A DNA stretch of 64,000 bases from Capitulum mitella (Eukaryota > Arthropoda > Thecostraca > Pollicipedomorpha > Pollicipedidae). The position numbers and the translations under genes are program-made. The stretch spans positions 18,959,081 through 19,023,080 of the forward strand of contig CP099848.1 of assembly GCA_030062745.1 (NCBI GenBank), in the 5' to 3' direction. Of the stretch, positions 34,280-46,206 are shown one piece after another. The notes beneath the pieces are model-generated. The model did no database searches, was not told the origin of the DNA, and was given only the letters and a program-made list of their open reading frames with translations. Position 1 is the first letter of the stretch. The number at the start of each line of letters is the position of its first letter.

Positions 34280-35030
34280 TGCGCGCCTCGGCTAGCTACG
34301 CGCCGTCCGCAGGCGGCCAGCGGAACATGACATCGGCCACGCCAGATAACACCCATCACCGGTTAGTGAGTACCTGTGAAGATCAGCCGGCGGCTCCAGC
34401 GGCACCGGCTGGCTCCACGCCGCTTCCCAGAGGACGGTACGGTTTGGTGGTACACGGAAGATGAGAAGTACGCAATGTGAGGGATGCGTGCAACTCAGGC
34501 AAACGATCGATGCTTTTCAGGCTCTCCGTGCGATTTGGTGTCGCACAGTTTTTGGTACGCACGGAATTTGACAAAGCACGCAGTCACGGACAGAAATGGG
34601 GGGAAATATTATGTATGACCTTCCACGGGTCCTTGACCTCTAGCACTGGGTCCATGCGACATTGCCCAAGAGGAATTTCATTAAGAATTTGTCACTGTCT
34701 CGACGGATACCGCGTCCGAATACAAATATTGCGATATACCTCGCTAATAAGAGTCGTATTCGAGAAAACTTGCGATGCTACTGATGAGATCATGACAGTG
34801 TCAATTTCACAAAACATTTTGTATCTGAAAGATCAACCATCCCAACCTCTCCCGTCACTTCGTACTGTTTTTCTTGACAACTTCGTAATAATAACAATAA
34901 GCTTAAGGAATCAGTAAATACTGGGAAAAAAAATCTTGAATACGCAGTGGAGCACCAATGATTTCAAACTGTCATAGAGGTTCCCATCTCAAGCCTTTTA
35001 AAGGGCGTTATGTTTTCCGGGGGCCACTTC
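34280..35030. other. Spacer with unassigned 146-codon frame
   Basis: Average composition. A plus-strand frame at 34477-34917 is 146 codons long outside any island or repeat. It shows no domain, signal peptide or membrane segment that I recognise and is probably chance. Confidence 0.3.
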
Positions 35031-35036
35031 CATAAC

Positions 35037-35270
35037 CCCGTGAGGACCTATCATGAGGCCTATCAGATCCTCAAAAGACCCCGTCATGCCTTTATGAAGG
35101 CAGTGACATACTTCTTGGGGTCCTCTGGACATCTTGCAGCCTCCTGCAGACAACCTCGTGAGAGCCTATCAGATTTTGAGGCCCGTTAGATTTTCAAAAG
35201 ATTCCTTCATGTGCTTATGAAGGTCCACTCGCATATTTCTTGGAGTTCTCAGGACATTCTGCACCCCCAG
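35037..35270 (+). repeat. Tandem repeat, ~117-bp unit, 2 clear copies
   Basis: Units 35037-35153 and 35154-35270 share CCTATCAG, TGAGGCC, TCAAAAGA, TTATGAAGG, CATAYTTCTTGG and GGACAT. Diverged relatives seem to continue to about 35500 (CGTGGGATTCGATGAAATCG, GAGGCCCGTCATGC), so the array may be longer and old. Confidence 0.75.
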
Positions 35271-35499
35271 ATCTGTTTAATACTGCCTCGTATTTTCGTG
35301 TGGCTTCTCCGCGATCTCCGTGGGATTCGATGAAATCGATCTTAAAAAGACTCCAGATATTCACGAAAGCTCTCTCAGATTTTAACTGCGTGCCTCAAAT
35401 CATCCGGAGAATACCGTGGAGGCTTGCGAGGCCCGTCATGCATTGAAAAGGCACTTACAGTTTTCTGAGCCTTCTTAAACTTCTGCAGGGCCTCTCTCA

Positions 35500-36035
35500 A
35501 CGGAACGAAAGAACGCTGTGGAAATCTGAAAGGTGCTGCCTTGGGCTCTCGTATACCTTTTCATAACCAGTGTCCATAGTGATTTTGGTGATTTAGAGAA
35601 CAAAACGAGTCTTGGACCAGGTCTTAAAGGGCAGAAAACAATGCGGTTCTGATTTATAAGGCTCCTCGGGCCCACTGGCATTTCAGGTAATGAGCCCTTC
35701 GTGCCTCTCTCGCATGTGATGGATCCACCCAAGCTCTTCACTGCGACCCTACAAACAAGAAACCTTGGAACACGAAATTTTCTGCAATTTCAAATTATTT
35801 ATTATTACAGTCTGTTATATTTATCACTACAATTTGCCCACTGTCTTACACCATATGGAAACGAATTGAGTTCCCTTAAGTTATCAGGTTCTTGGGTGAA
35901 TTCACATTTCCGTCAGTCATGCACAACCACTTTTTGTGCCCATCAACAGGGGAATTATTCGTTCTAAATCATCTCTCCACCTTAAAGAAGCAACTTTTCC
36001 GGCCCGTTACAAAAAACAGACGGCGAGTAGGCAGG
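35500..36035. other. Spacer, no gene
   Basis: Average to AT-rich. Possible faint continuation of the preceding repeat up to 35700. No gene. Confidence 0.35.
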
Positions 36036-36039
36036 GGTG

Positions 36040-36485
36040 GCTCCCCGCACACCGTCACTTACCTGGTGCCCGGAGCGCCAGGGGCGTCAGCAGGGTGGCG
36101 GCGTCGGGCAAACCTCGTTTATTCGTCTACCCGCGCCGCGACAGCCGCATCTCACGCTCGCCACCTGGCGGTCGCCATGGCAACGACGGATAGCCGGCAA
36201 GTGTTTGTGTTGAGGGCGGCCTAATGAGGCGCCGGCGGCGGGGTGGCACGCGCCGCGCGTTCAGCAGAGAGCGGTCGGCGCCGGCGGGCGGCCGTCTGGC
36301 ACGTGCCGCGAGATTCGCCGCCGGCCGGCCAGCAGATCAATGGACGCGGCAGTCGGCGGCGCAGCGCGGTCGGCGCGGTGGTGGCGCCCGCCCGCGGCCG
36401 CCATCTCGCCGTGCTGACTCAGCCACGTCGGCACTGGTTTATTTGGGCCCGCGTTGCCATGGCGACGGGCGCGGGCATTATTATT
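36040..36485. promoter_or_regulatory. Compact CpG island with two RFX X-box palindromes
   Basis: An isolated island of about 450 bases. GTCGCCATGGCAAC (36171-36184) and GTTGCCATGGCGAC (36453-36466) each match the RFX X-box palindrome GTTGCCATGGCAAC at 13 of 14 positions, and the two are roughly mirror images of one another near the two ends. GGCCGCCATCTCGCC (36396-36410) is YY1-like. RFX factors control ciliary and neural genes across animals. Whether this island is a promoter or an enhancer cannot be told; no exon is recognised beside it. Confidence 0.6.
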
Positions 36486-36489
36486 TCAA

Positions 36490-37544
36490 TGGTCCTCATC
36501 TCTGGATTAGTATGTGGCTCATGAGTTATGCACGATGGGCCGATCTGCGTGCAAGATAGGTCTGGGCACGGCCAGCCGGAGCGCGGACGATGAAGGATAG
36601 AGTGGACGACGTGGAGCGTCTGGCAGCGTTGACGTCGATCCTGAGGGCGGGGAGGGGCATGGCGAGGTCATCCACCCCGAGGCGCCAGGCTTTGTTGTGA
36701 GAAGGAACTGCCACTCGACTCGAAAAAAAGATCGTTCAAATCTGAGGTTCTTGGCTGACCAAGAAGTGATCCGCGACGAAAGGTCTCGAGACAAATGACG
36801 TATACCCGCCAGGGTTTAAGAAAACGGCCTTTGCGAACCTTATTAAGCTCACATGTTCAGTTGAACACACCTGATGTATTTTGCAGGGGAGTCTGACAGA
36901 TTTGTTTCTTTGCAACGCCGAATATTTGGTATCACGAATTAAAAAACTGGGGTCGTAGCCTCTTCCCTTTCCTAGGCCTATGACAAGCGTCCTAGAAAGG
37001 TTACATTACCGGCTTCTCCACGGTTTTACGAAGTGAGAAGCGGCTTGGTAAGCTGATTTGAATGACTGTGCCGAGCTCGTTTCTGGACACTGATGGTTTT
37101 CTCTCCCTTTGCGTGTGCTGTGCGTGCTTCTTCAGGGCAGTGAGGACCCCTGCAGTTTGGGCATTGGGATCAGGGAGGCTTAATATCGTGTCCCGCGGGG
37201 GTCTCACTCAAATGCCAAGTAGCAGTCGCTAATGGTATGGCAAAGCTTCTTACAGAGGGTAGTAATAAGACAAAAAATCGCGTCTCTAGCTGTAATTGCG
37301 ATATCTCTGTAATCACCTTTTCCGATCGACGTGTGCGTGGAGAGATTGTGAAGGCTGGGGCTGGATCCCAGGGTTTAATGCAGCCAATTGCATAGTCCAG
37401 AAACGTCCAGTCATGCCTAGAAATAAAAAGAACACCCCAATGGTTATGGTTTTCCATGCCTTCCTGCGTGGATTAGTAAAATCACAGGAAAGGAAAATTT
37501 CCGACTCAAAAGCATGGATGTTCACTGTGACCCATCAGGCCTCT
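36490..37544. other. Spacer, no gene
   Basis: Average composition; ORFs up to 116 codons on opposite strands, no domain. It ends at the TTAA of the first mobile element. Confidence 0.4.
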
Positions 37545-39242
37545 TTAACACGCTCCCGACTGGCAATCGGTGCCCTGCACGCCAGACTGGAGGTGGGGGG
37601 AGGCGACTGCTCCCCTCTGACTCGCGAACGGTTGGTCGCACGATGAAAATAAGCATACCGTTGGAAAGCTCGTGACATGTAGAGCTCGAAACTGGTTTCA
37701 TTTCTATTTTTGGGCAATATGTAAGACATTTGCGCCTTATAGATGTTTTCTCATAGCCAACTACATGCAACCGAGAAACGGCCTGGATCTCAAGGGCAGT
37801 GAGTAATCCTCGCCGAATGAGGGAGTGGGGGAAGGGGTGGATGCCACCCCAGTGTGAAGTGTTTCCGAGAGCACGGTAACACGGCGCACGACTGCACTGT
37901 GATATTTAGCATACCTGACGATGCATTCATTGCACATCTTTTGGGAAAAGAGTGACTCCAGGTCATCTAAGGTCACCGACCTATGACATCCTTACTGGCG
38001 GCTAGCAGAGCTATTTTTGCACTAAATGCCGTTTTTTCCTGTTTTAGGGTAATAAATGTGTATAAGCGACTGAAGACGGGCATGAAATCGGTTCAGAATG
38101 GTATTTTCATGCAAACAGGTCATTTAAGATGGGTCGATGACCATTTCAACGTAAAACGAGATCACTTACCTAAGATGACAGTTTTCAGTTTAGAACGTTC
38201 CCAAACCAGTTTTTGGCACTGGATAGGTTAAAGGAAACGATTTCAGGCCTATTTGGTTCCAAATGTGCCAGTTTTAGCTTCGGAAAGTCGACTTATAGAT
38301 CCAAAACATAAAGTTTAACCTGACCTAGAAGGCCACTGGTTGACCTGACGGGGTCGAAAGGGGTAACAAATAAGAAAGAGTCTGCAGATGCCAATGGAGT
38401 CTAATTTCTCTGATTTGTTTGATTTAAACACGGAAATGTTGAGCTAAAGACAGTCTTTTTTGCTCCACTGCACTGCAGGCGCAGGACCGAGAGCTAGATG
38501 GGATTAACAGGAACTGATTTTAGCGTAATTTTGCTGTGGTTACATGTGTCTTTTGAAATAATAAATACTCATCACCCTAGACAGCTGGTAGAACTTTATC
38601 CGCAAAAACCTGTTTATCTCCGAAGCATGCGTTTTCTTTCACACATTTGAATTTCTTAGTATCATTTGCAACTTCGGGAGCCAGCTTTGCCATTTTCTAT
38701 CCGTTCTAAGCATTCATCGCCGATTTTGATGGTGATGTATTTTAGCTCAAACAATTATTGGTGGCCTGACCTCAGGTCATTGGTTAGAGGTCATTAATAC
38801 TTTATCCAATGACGGTCATTGGATGTCTGAATCACTTCACATTCAAAATTTTACAAAAGAATTCCTTCGATTTCCTAAAAAAAAAACAAGAAATGTCTTG
38901 AAAATTGGCTCGACCTTGGGACAACGATCCGGAAGTTTCCGAAAAATCTGGGATCAGTTTTTTACATCCATCAAGATCTCTAATCCTTTGAAGTTATATT
39001 GTGATATCACGTTTTCCAAAAAAGTTACAGGGTGCTAAACTTTTTTTGGGCATAGGTTTACTTGACCTGACCTGGATCAGTGGCCCGACTGAACCTGAGG
39101 TCAAAACTCCGATAGGGTTGCAAAGATGATCAAGCAAAAGCCACACAAAATTTCATGGCTCTACGTTTGTTTGTTTCCTCGCAATTTTTGAGTCGCCTTT
39201 GGGGGTCAAACTCCCCCTTTCCTCCATTCGGGGTCAGGTTAA
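37545..39242. mobile_element. TTAA-bounded MITE, family 1, copy A (~1.7 kb)
   Basis: Flanked by TTAA on both sides (37545-37548, 39239-39242). The left end reads TTAACACGCTCCCGACTGG. The right end, reversed, reads TTAACCTGACCCCGAATGG, an imperfect terminal inverted repeat starting with TTAA. A second copy of the same family lies at 48230-49432. Shared interior blocks include CGAACGGTTGGTCGCACGAT, GGCAATATGTAAG and CCGAGAAACGGCCTG. A TTAA target plus C-rich ends is typical of the piggyBac superfamily. No transposase frame is present, so it is non-autonomous. This copy has about 500 bases (roughly 37810-38365) missing from copy B. Confidence 0.8.
38767..38779. promoter_or_regulatory. Everted AGGTCA repeat inside element A
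   Basis: TGACCTCAGGTCA is two perfect nuclear-receptor half-sites, back to back with one base between. The same arrangement occurs at the equivalent place in copy B (48964-48976, one mismatch) and in element C (41129-41141). Binding is inference. Confidence 0.5.
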
Positions 39243-39925
39243 TAAATGTTCGAAAATGATCGTCCTGCTTGCAGGGGATAGATAGACTGTGAGAAGATGG
39301 GCGGCAAGTTCCACTCCGGTTCTGGACGGAATCATCTGTCTGAAATGTGAAATAATGAAATTGTCTTTTATGTTTAAGTTATAATCGCACGGTGAGGCTG
39401 GAATTGTCGTATTTAAGCATCATAAAGTGGTGCAAAGATTATCTGACCGCAGACTGCTAGATTTTTGTCAAGCTTGAGCGTCATTAAAAGATTAACTGGT
39501 CAGTTGCCAGGATTTGCAACCACACTTCACTTCTTGGGCAATGTGCGTTGAAAGCCCTCAGCAACTCCGCCGACGTAGCTAACGGACGCATCTGACGTAT
39601 TCAAACGGCAGTCTGTTGCCCGTAATGGTACAGCCCCAGGCCTGCCAAACTGTTGGGCTTCAAAGTTATCTCTGAGGTCACATCCCACGTCAAAGACCAC
39701 TATTTAACCATTTGGGAATGCCGTTTTTATGCAGTGATTACAGACATCCTGAAGCCAAAATACGTATACGGGGTATGCATTCAACATTAGTCCATATCTG
39801 TCCGATGAAAAAGATATTATAGGTCAAGCTAAGCCATCCTATACCAATAGGTCAATTAAACACCAGTTTGTGCATAATATGATGCATGAAGTTACATGAG
39901 CTACATAGCACTTCAGGAATGCATT
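39243..39925. other. Spacer between two mobile elements
   Basis: Average to AT-rich with no ORF. Phrases such as GGTCACATCCCACGTCAAAG and GGTCAAGCTAAGCC resemble the style of the neighbouring elements, so it may be part of an older, unrecognised repeat. Confidence 0.3.
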
Positions 39926-41331
39926 TTAACCCCCGCCGGGCCGGCCTCCGGACCCACCTTCGCAGGCCTTTGGGCTCATCATAGCCCCCATCCCCCCAGA
40001 CATCTCGAGAACTGCAAGTTGCACATAAAGAGTAAAAACACCGTTGCAAAGACCTTTGCGAAACTAAAAGAAAACACCCAGATTTAGTTCGGTCAGATCA
40101 GCATTGAGGTCACCGCAGGTCATCTTAATTCTTTTCACTTGTTGATATTTTTGGCCAAAAACCGTGATAATCAAGTCGTTTATGTGTCTCCAAAGAGGTT
40201 AGACGTGAAACGAATGTCTGATTTACCTCTCTAGTACAGTAAACGAGCACCGGAGGTGAAATTTGGCCATGTCGCACCTAACTGAGCGTGAAGTAAAGTA
40301 TTCCCTCTTTTTGTAAGGGCAGAAATCTCGTTTTTCCCTTTCCAAAATAATGTGTTTCGACTCGATCAAGCCGCAAATGTATTTAGGATGCATATCAGAG
40401 CTGCAGCTATCATATTAATGTCAGACAAGGTTAACCTAGATCAAACTTTCGACTCATATAGATCAGGAGTTTCTGATGTCTGTCGTATCATCTTCTGCAT
40501 TTCCATTAATAAGATACGACAACATAAAATCCTTCAACATCGGTTTATGTAATACCCGTTCTGCGCCACAAAACTCAAGCCACAAAGCATTTTCCTCACG
40601 TAAGTCACACAGACACCGAACGACGTGCACCACCTCAACGTAAAAGCCTAATATTTGATGGGAAGTTATTTTAGGGACGGCCAAGATTTTTACTTTGGTG
40701 ATAAAAAAATAAGAGGACTGGGGCAATAAAAACTGAACAGAAGGAAAGCATGGATGTGGTTCTGATCATCTGTGGCCATATATGGTGTGTACGCATTGAA
40801 AACAAGGAGCATTTTTCAGAATGTCAAATAAAATAAGCCTGGGACAAATCGAATTAGGTAACTCTTAGAAAGTAAGTTCATACTATATATCAGTACTTTT
40901 AAAGCACTTTTGGCGGTTGATAAAAATTCAAATGCTGTAAACTGAACTACACTCAGTCGCGGGTCTGAAATTTCAATACAAAACGTGGCTTGACCCTAGG
41001 TCACGAATCAGAGGATAAATTTATGCGTAAAAAGGCCGTTAGAAGCACCAGGACGTATGTTCAACTCGAAAACCACTAAGCTAAGCTCACAGTCCCAACT
41101 GATATCGCGAAAAGGCCAAAAACGCAGTTGACCTAAGGTCACCGGCCTTGACATTTCCGGAAAAAATCGAGATGACAAAATTACTGCGTTTATCTTGTTC
41201 CGTCAGTTTAGCAAGTTTTATGGTTTTTGACACAATGTGTAAAAGGGATGAAAACGAACCCCAAATTTTATGTCTCTGCGCCCCTTCGTTTCCTGGCCGT
41301 CCTCGAAAACCGGAGGGAAGGTTCTCGTTAA
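39926..41331. mobile_element. TTAA-bounded MITE, family 2, copy C (~1.4 kb)
   Basis: The left end is TTAACCCCCGCCGGGCCGG followed by CCTCCGG. The interior matches copy D (41781-43331): ATCTCGAGAACT, GAGGTCACC with GGTCATC, CATATAGA or CATATATC regions and GGTCAAACTTTCGAC-like words. The right end is eroded. A TTAA lies at 41328-41331 after CTCGAAAACCGGAGGGAAGG, aligning with the end of copy D, but its inverted repeat is poor. No transposase. Same TTAA rule as family 1. Confidence 0.65.
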
Positions 41332-41780
41332 TGTCCAGGATTGGCGATGGTTAGTGCATCTCAAACAAGGTGTGTTTCCAATGAATTTAAGCGTTGTGGT
41401 AAAATTGCATGTGTAGGTTTTATGCTGAAAAGGTCGTCTTTCGTGCAGCACGAGAGGTTATGTTCTTTGAGGTTATGCAAATACTGATAGCGGACCGCAA
41501 ACAGGTAATCATGGTTTGGAACCAGTGCAAGTGTTAGACGTCGAGATCAACCCGATATGGTGAGGTGACGGCAGCAACAGAAGTTTTGCTTGCTGCCTGG
41601 TAGTTGACCTCGTGTCTGGTCTCCTCCGGAGACGGAAAATCACGTAGTAATATTGACAAGTGTTGATGAATAACCGGCTAAATAAATCAACACTAAACAT
41701 CTATCTAGGCCGGAATACCTCTACGTAGGAAAGATGAGGAACGTTTACTATTAGGCAGAAAAAATTAAGGAAATACGTAA
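41332..41780. other. Spacer between copies C and D
   Basis: About 450 bases of average composition with one 63-codon minus ORF. No feature recognised. Confidence 0.35.
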
Positions 41781-43331
41781 TTGATCCTCACCGGGCCGGC
41801 CTCCGGCAAGGCCGGCCTTTACACCTTTGCCTGATCCGGGGTATGGATGAGCACCCCAAAGATCTCGAGAACTTAAAGTCCCACAGTGGAAAAAAACTAG
41901 AAGAAATCAGTTATTTTTTCAATAGGTCAGTACTGAGGTCACCAGGGTCATCATAGGTAAAATCATCCTAGTGTCATTTTTGGTAGAAAACTTTGATAAC
42001 CAGGCTTCTACGTGGCTCCAGAGAGGTTTAACAGTAATAAGGGGTTCTGATTTATCTTCGAGGATGGAACAGGGGCCCTTGAAGCCAAATTTGACCATGT
42101 CAAGGGAAAAGGAAAATGGATGCAGGAAATCAGGTTTTGCGTGGGCAGTTGACTTGTTTTTTTCTGAATGTATTGGTATGTGCCTTGGGTGGAACACGCC
42201 GCAAATGTGTCTGACACGCATATAAAACCTGCAGATATCATATATCAACTATATCTGCAACTATCACGAAATCAAACAAGGTCAAACTAGGTCAAGGCAA
42301 TGACGCCAATACGTCGAGCGTTCCTGGTGTCTGACGCATCATCTGCTACATTATCGATCTACATCTAGGAGATCAGACACGACACAACATAATATTCTAT
42401 AACATCGGGTCATGTAATAACGCTTTTACATCATGATGCACGTGCCGAAAAGCATTTTTAAGGTAAGTCACTTGGGTCTTGGGCGGCGGGCAGGTCCACA
42501 ATGCAAAAACCTAATATTCAGCGGGAAACTTTTTTCGCGGCTCAAAGGTTTTTATTTTGACGGCCAAAAATAGGAGGGTGATTGCAATACACACTGCGTA
42601 GAAGTAAGCCATTTTTGTAGGTCTTATCACTTCTTGCGATACAAAGTGTGTTCACATTGAAGACAGGAATGATATTTCAAAAGATCATATGAGAACATCC
42701 TGGGTCAAACTGAATAGTGTCACCCTTGGTAAGTGTCTTTTCACGCATTAGTATTCTATATACATATGACTGCCAACCAGCATTTCCCGACTGCGAACAG
42801 AAGGATTGTGCTCGGTTACGGGTCTCAAAACTTGCTATGAAGCGTGACCTAACTCCAGATCACCGGTTAAGGGGAACAATTATGCGTGCAAATGACGCGA
42901 GAAGCTCCAGGGCGTATTTCCAAGTATCAGAACTGCGGAACCAGCTTTACAATCTTGATCGCAAATGTAAAAAGGCCGAAACTTTAGCTGGCCTCAGGCC
43001 AATGATCTGGACATTTATGAAAAAAATACTCGAGATAGAAGAAATGTTTCATTTGTCATGTTCTTTCAATGTGGCAACTTTCATGTTACTCGGTGCATTC
43101 GGCATGAAGTGCATTCGGCAAATTTTATACTAGTTCCATTTTTTGGAACATGTCGTTATTTGACTGTCCTAGGTCAATGAACTGGGGTGACCCTGAGTTG
43201 AAGAATTTCACGAGGTGTGAAAATGGCGTATAAAAGGTACTCCAAGCTTTGCATTCCTGAGTCTTTTCATTTTCAGTCATCCTAAAAAAACTGAGGGGCT
43301 GCTCATCCATCCCCGGCCCGGCAAAGGTTAG
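41781..43331. mobile_element. TTAA-type MITE, family 2, copy D (~1.55 kb)
   Basis: The left end TTGATCCTCACCGGGCCGG and the reversed right end CTAACCTTTGCCGGGCCGG form an inverted repeat of the same type as copy C. Each target TTAA carries one substitution (TTGA, TTAG), so this copy looks old. Both ends also share GGATGGATGAGCA or TATGGATGAGCACCCC further in. An extra GC-rich segment at 41800-41840 lengthens the left end. A 138-codon frame (42717-43133) lies inside and shows no transposase motif. Confidence 0.7.
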
Positions 43332-44094
43332 TCGAAAGAAAGTCAAGTCAGAGCCCATGGGATATTACAGAGAAACCTCTGGGCAAAAGCAACGGCAGTC
43401 CAAACAGGGCAATCACAAGTCAGCAGAGGACCAGTCGAAAGTGGACCTTGGACTTCATCGAGCGAGGGGCTTCACCGATCCTGAAGGCACAGGCGAACCG
43501 TTGCTAAGCCATATGTGCGTCGCATGCAATATCTTTGGGATAATTCTATGGGATAGCACAATTGGAGGATAATCCAAGAGAGTCGGAGCTCCAGAGGACC
43601 ATGCATCACGTGAGCTCCGCTCCAGACGAGCCCGTGGCAGGAGTCGCGTGACCCGTCCACGCTCATGTACCGTTGCACAGCGTTCGCGTGCCTGTAACGC
43701 TGGTTCAGTGACGCTTTTAACGGTTCCATTTGGGCTTTCACCATCGCCCTTGTTTGCTAATTGCGACGATACATCTTGTTATGCACGAAATTGTGATCCA
43801 CGAAATCTGAAGGATTTTTTCTTTTTGAACGCCAAAGTGCAATTTTCCATGTTCCAATCTTTGGCTGATGCGCTATGAAATCAGTCTGAAATTTCATCGA
43901 ATTCATGACCAGTACAATTAAATACTGATCAATTCATTTTTTTCACAAGAAAATTACGCCTTTGAGCGGAAATTAGCCGAAATGTATTGACTAGTTTGGA
44001 GACCCTCCAAATTTTAGACAACAAAATTTATACATCAATGTTGTTGTTCAACAACCTTCCAAAAATCCATGTTACACCGCAGTGGCGGCAGTGT

Positions 44095-44124
44095 AAGGTT
44101 TTACGTACCAGTACGTAAAACCTT
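44095..44124. repeat. Perfect 14-bp inverted repeat, 2-base loop
   Basis: AAGGTTTTACGTAC and GTACGTAAAACCTT are perfect complements separated by CA. The tight palindrome may be the centre of a cruciform, a terminal relic of a mobile element, or a small hairpin. Confidence 0.92.
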
Positions 44125-45329
44125 GAATCTATTTGAATGTTCAACAGGCGTTTAAGACAAGCTTAACCTGAATCTTGTTGGGAAGGGGAGGGGGAAGGCG
44201 GCTTTAGACATTCTTGCGTTTTCCTGTCATATAACTCCGTAACCGAGAGGTGTAACGTCGCCAAATTTTCAGTACCACTCAGTACATGGACTGTGTACAC
44301 GTAATAAAAATAAATGTCATTCTTATTCATTGTCTATAAACACCATCGTAGAACAGCGACGTTGTGCGATTTCTCCAGCTTTACGGATATGCTTTACGTT
44401 TATTGATGCGCTCATACTAGGAGATGGCCAACGGCGCGCCATATGTGTTAAAACGTTATAGAGGTTAATATAGACCATCTGAGGCCTCACACAATACCAT
44501 CACGGGCTAAATTCACATGACTGCAATTTAAAAATGTCGATTTACACCACAAAGCTAATCGAGACAGCAATTTCCGCGTTTTCTGGTTTAGCATGAACAT
44601 TTCAAAACATATGACGGGGTTTTATGGTACATATTGTGTTTTACGCATTAATTAGGGATAACTGAAGCTCACATATAATGCGCTTGTAAGTAGCGCATGA
44701 TCTAGCTTGACCCGCCGACATTTTCTCTAGGTAGGCATGCTTTATCATCTCGTGCATACTTTTACACTTACTCCAACTCTATTACGTCTGCAGTCCCCGA
44801 TACATAAAACAAATAGCACTCGTCAAATCGGTCAAATATTGACCTTCGATGTGATCATCACTTGATAGGTAATCTTGGGATACAAAGGTGACGTGAGCGA
44901 GGGTACACAATCGACTTAACTACTCCGGGAATGACGTTTCCGCACTCCGCTGTCATTTTTCAATAGCATCCACCAATCCGATGCAGGCGATCATGCTGCC
45001 ATGTATAAAATTTAGCTCCCGTGGACTTAATTCCAACGCTCGCCTTGTATCAGCTGCGCAAGAAGTTTGCCTCAGTGAAATATTATTTTCGACTACACGA
45101 AGCCATTGTGTGCACACTGGATGTTCTTCTTTTCCTGCAACTTGAAAATGAAGCTGGCATAGGGTAACCTTGGTTTTTGATACACTATATTCTTTTGATG
45201 GGTTATCTAGGAAGAGGATGTTTGAAGTCTCTTCCAGTGCCTCTGTGGAGGGCAGATAGTGTATGTTGCATAACACAAAACTAACAACGAAAAATTGCTA
45301 CGCTCTGGCACAAATAAAACCAGTTAACA

Positions 45330-45371
45330 CTAATGGCAGACAATGGCAGACTAATGGCAGACAATGATGCA
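45330..45371 (+). repeat. 21-bp tandem duplication
   Basis: ACTAATGGCAGACAATGGCAG occurs twice in tandem, the second copy ending slightly differently (ACAATGATG). Internally, AATGGCAGAC repeats as well. Confidence 0.8.
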
Positions 45372-45868
45372 ATCGGATTAGGGCCCGGCAAACGGTGGCC
45401 ATGGGTTTTCCTTGCCAGCCACTCAGCCGCTTGGATTCAGTAGCAGTACTTGGTTATGTAGGTTTCATCAGAGAAGGACAGCAGACGCGTTCTTTGGCTT
45501 TTTTCGAAATTTTACATGATGTCTATGGGACTATGGGACTTAACCCTATTCCCGGCAAGGGGGGCGGAATCCGCCCCCCATCGGGTTTTTTGCTTGCCAA
45601 TTCCAGACTTTTTAACGCAGCTTCACGAAATTGGGTGACTTTTCCTAGCTATTCCTTCTACGTGCCGTGACAAAATTTCGAAATTCTATTTTGCTCAGGG
45701 GCGGAGCCAGGCAACGTTTTTGGGAGGCACCTCATGCCATTTTCGGCCATGTTAAGGGTAAAAGGAAAATGTCTGCCAAAAACAGAGTTTTTAAGATAGA
45801 ACTTAAAACTTTATATGGATGTATAGCTAAATAGTTGGGCAATGTTCAGATATAGTTTTGTTTTCCTG

Positions 45869-45898
45869 AGGTCATTTTACAAGGTCAGGTCAAGGTCA
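45869..45898 (+). promoter_or_regulatory. AGGTCA cluster inside element E
   Basis: AGGTCA occurs at 45869-45874, 45882-45887 and 45893-45898, with an extra overlapping GGTCA at 45888-45892. These are four nuclear-receptor half-sites in 30 bases, all on one strand. Confidence 0.5.
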
Positions 45899-46172
45899 AA
45901 ATTTAAAATTTGTTTTTTTCGCAATAATTTCGGTGCCGTTTTTTCAAATGCCAAACCCGGAATATATATGACGTAGAAGGGTGCCTTCTACTTGTGTACC
46001 AAGTTTCAGCTTGATATCAGGTCGGGTCACGGAGCTATGATCTAAAATGTCAGTGCGCGTACCCTATATCGCAATAGCCATAAAACGAAATTTTTGAAAT
46101 AGAGTGAATTCAAATGATTGAAAACGTTTACAGATAATATTAAATGCACACGAGATCATTCCAAGTGACCCC

Positions 46173-46206
46173 AAGGTCACTGGAGGTCATTTAAGGTCAA
46201 AGGTCA
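46173..46206 (+). promoter_or_regulatory. DR1-type AGGTCA array inside element E
   Basis: Half-sites AAGGTCA, GAGGTCA, AAGGTCA and AAGGTCA lie in a row. The last two form a perfect direct repeat with one spacer, AGGTCAAAGGTCA (46194-46206), the textbook DR1 element bound by RXR, HNF4 and COUP-type receptors. Function here is inference. Confidence 0.55.

Larger units (their letters stand above)
43332..45539. other. AT-rich non-coding stretch
   Basis: About 2.2 kb without a supportable gene. It holds the hairpin at 44095-44124 and a small duplication at 45330-45371. Phrases such as CCGTAACCGAGAGGTG and CCAAATTTTCAGTACC (44237-44276) read like the interior of interspersed repeats, so an unrecognised old element is likely. 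The minus frame 44953-45276 (107 codons) is protein-like in composition but has no recognised domain. Confidence 0.35.

Noticed and set aside
33849-34464. AAAAVPATSRD / QQLRYLPPAGT repeat proteins
   Set aside because: Several frames and both strands are open because the 36-base unit is a multiple of three. Treated as a minisatellite.
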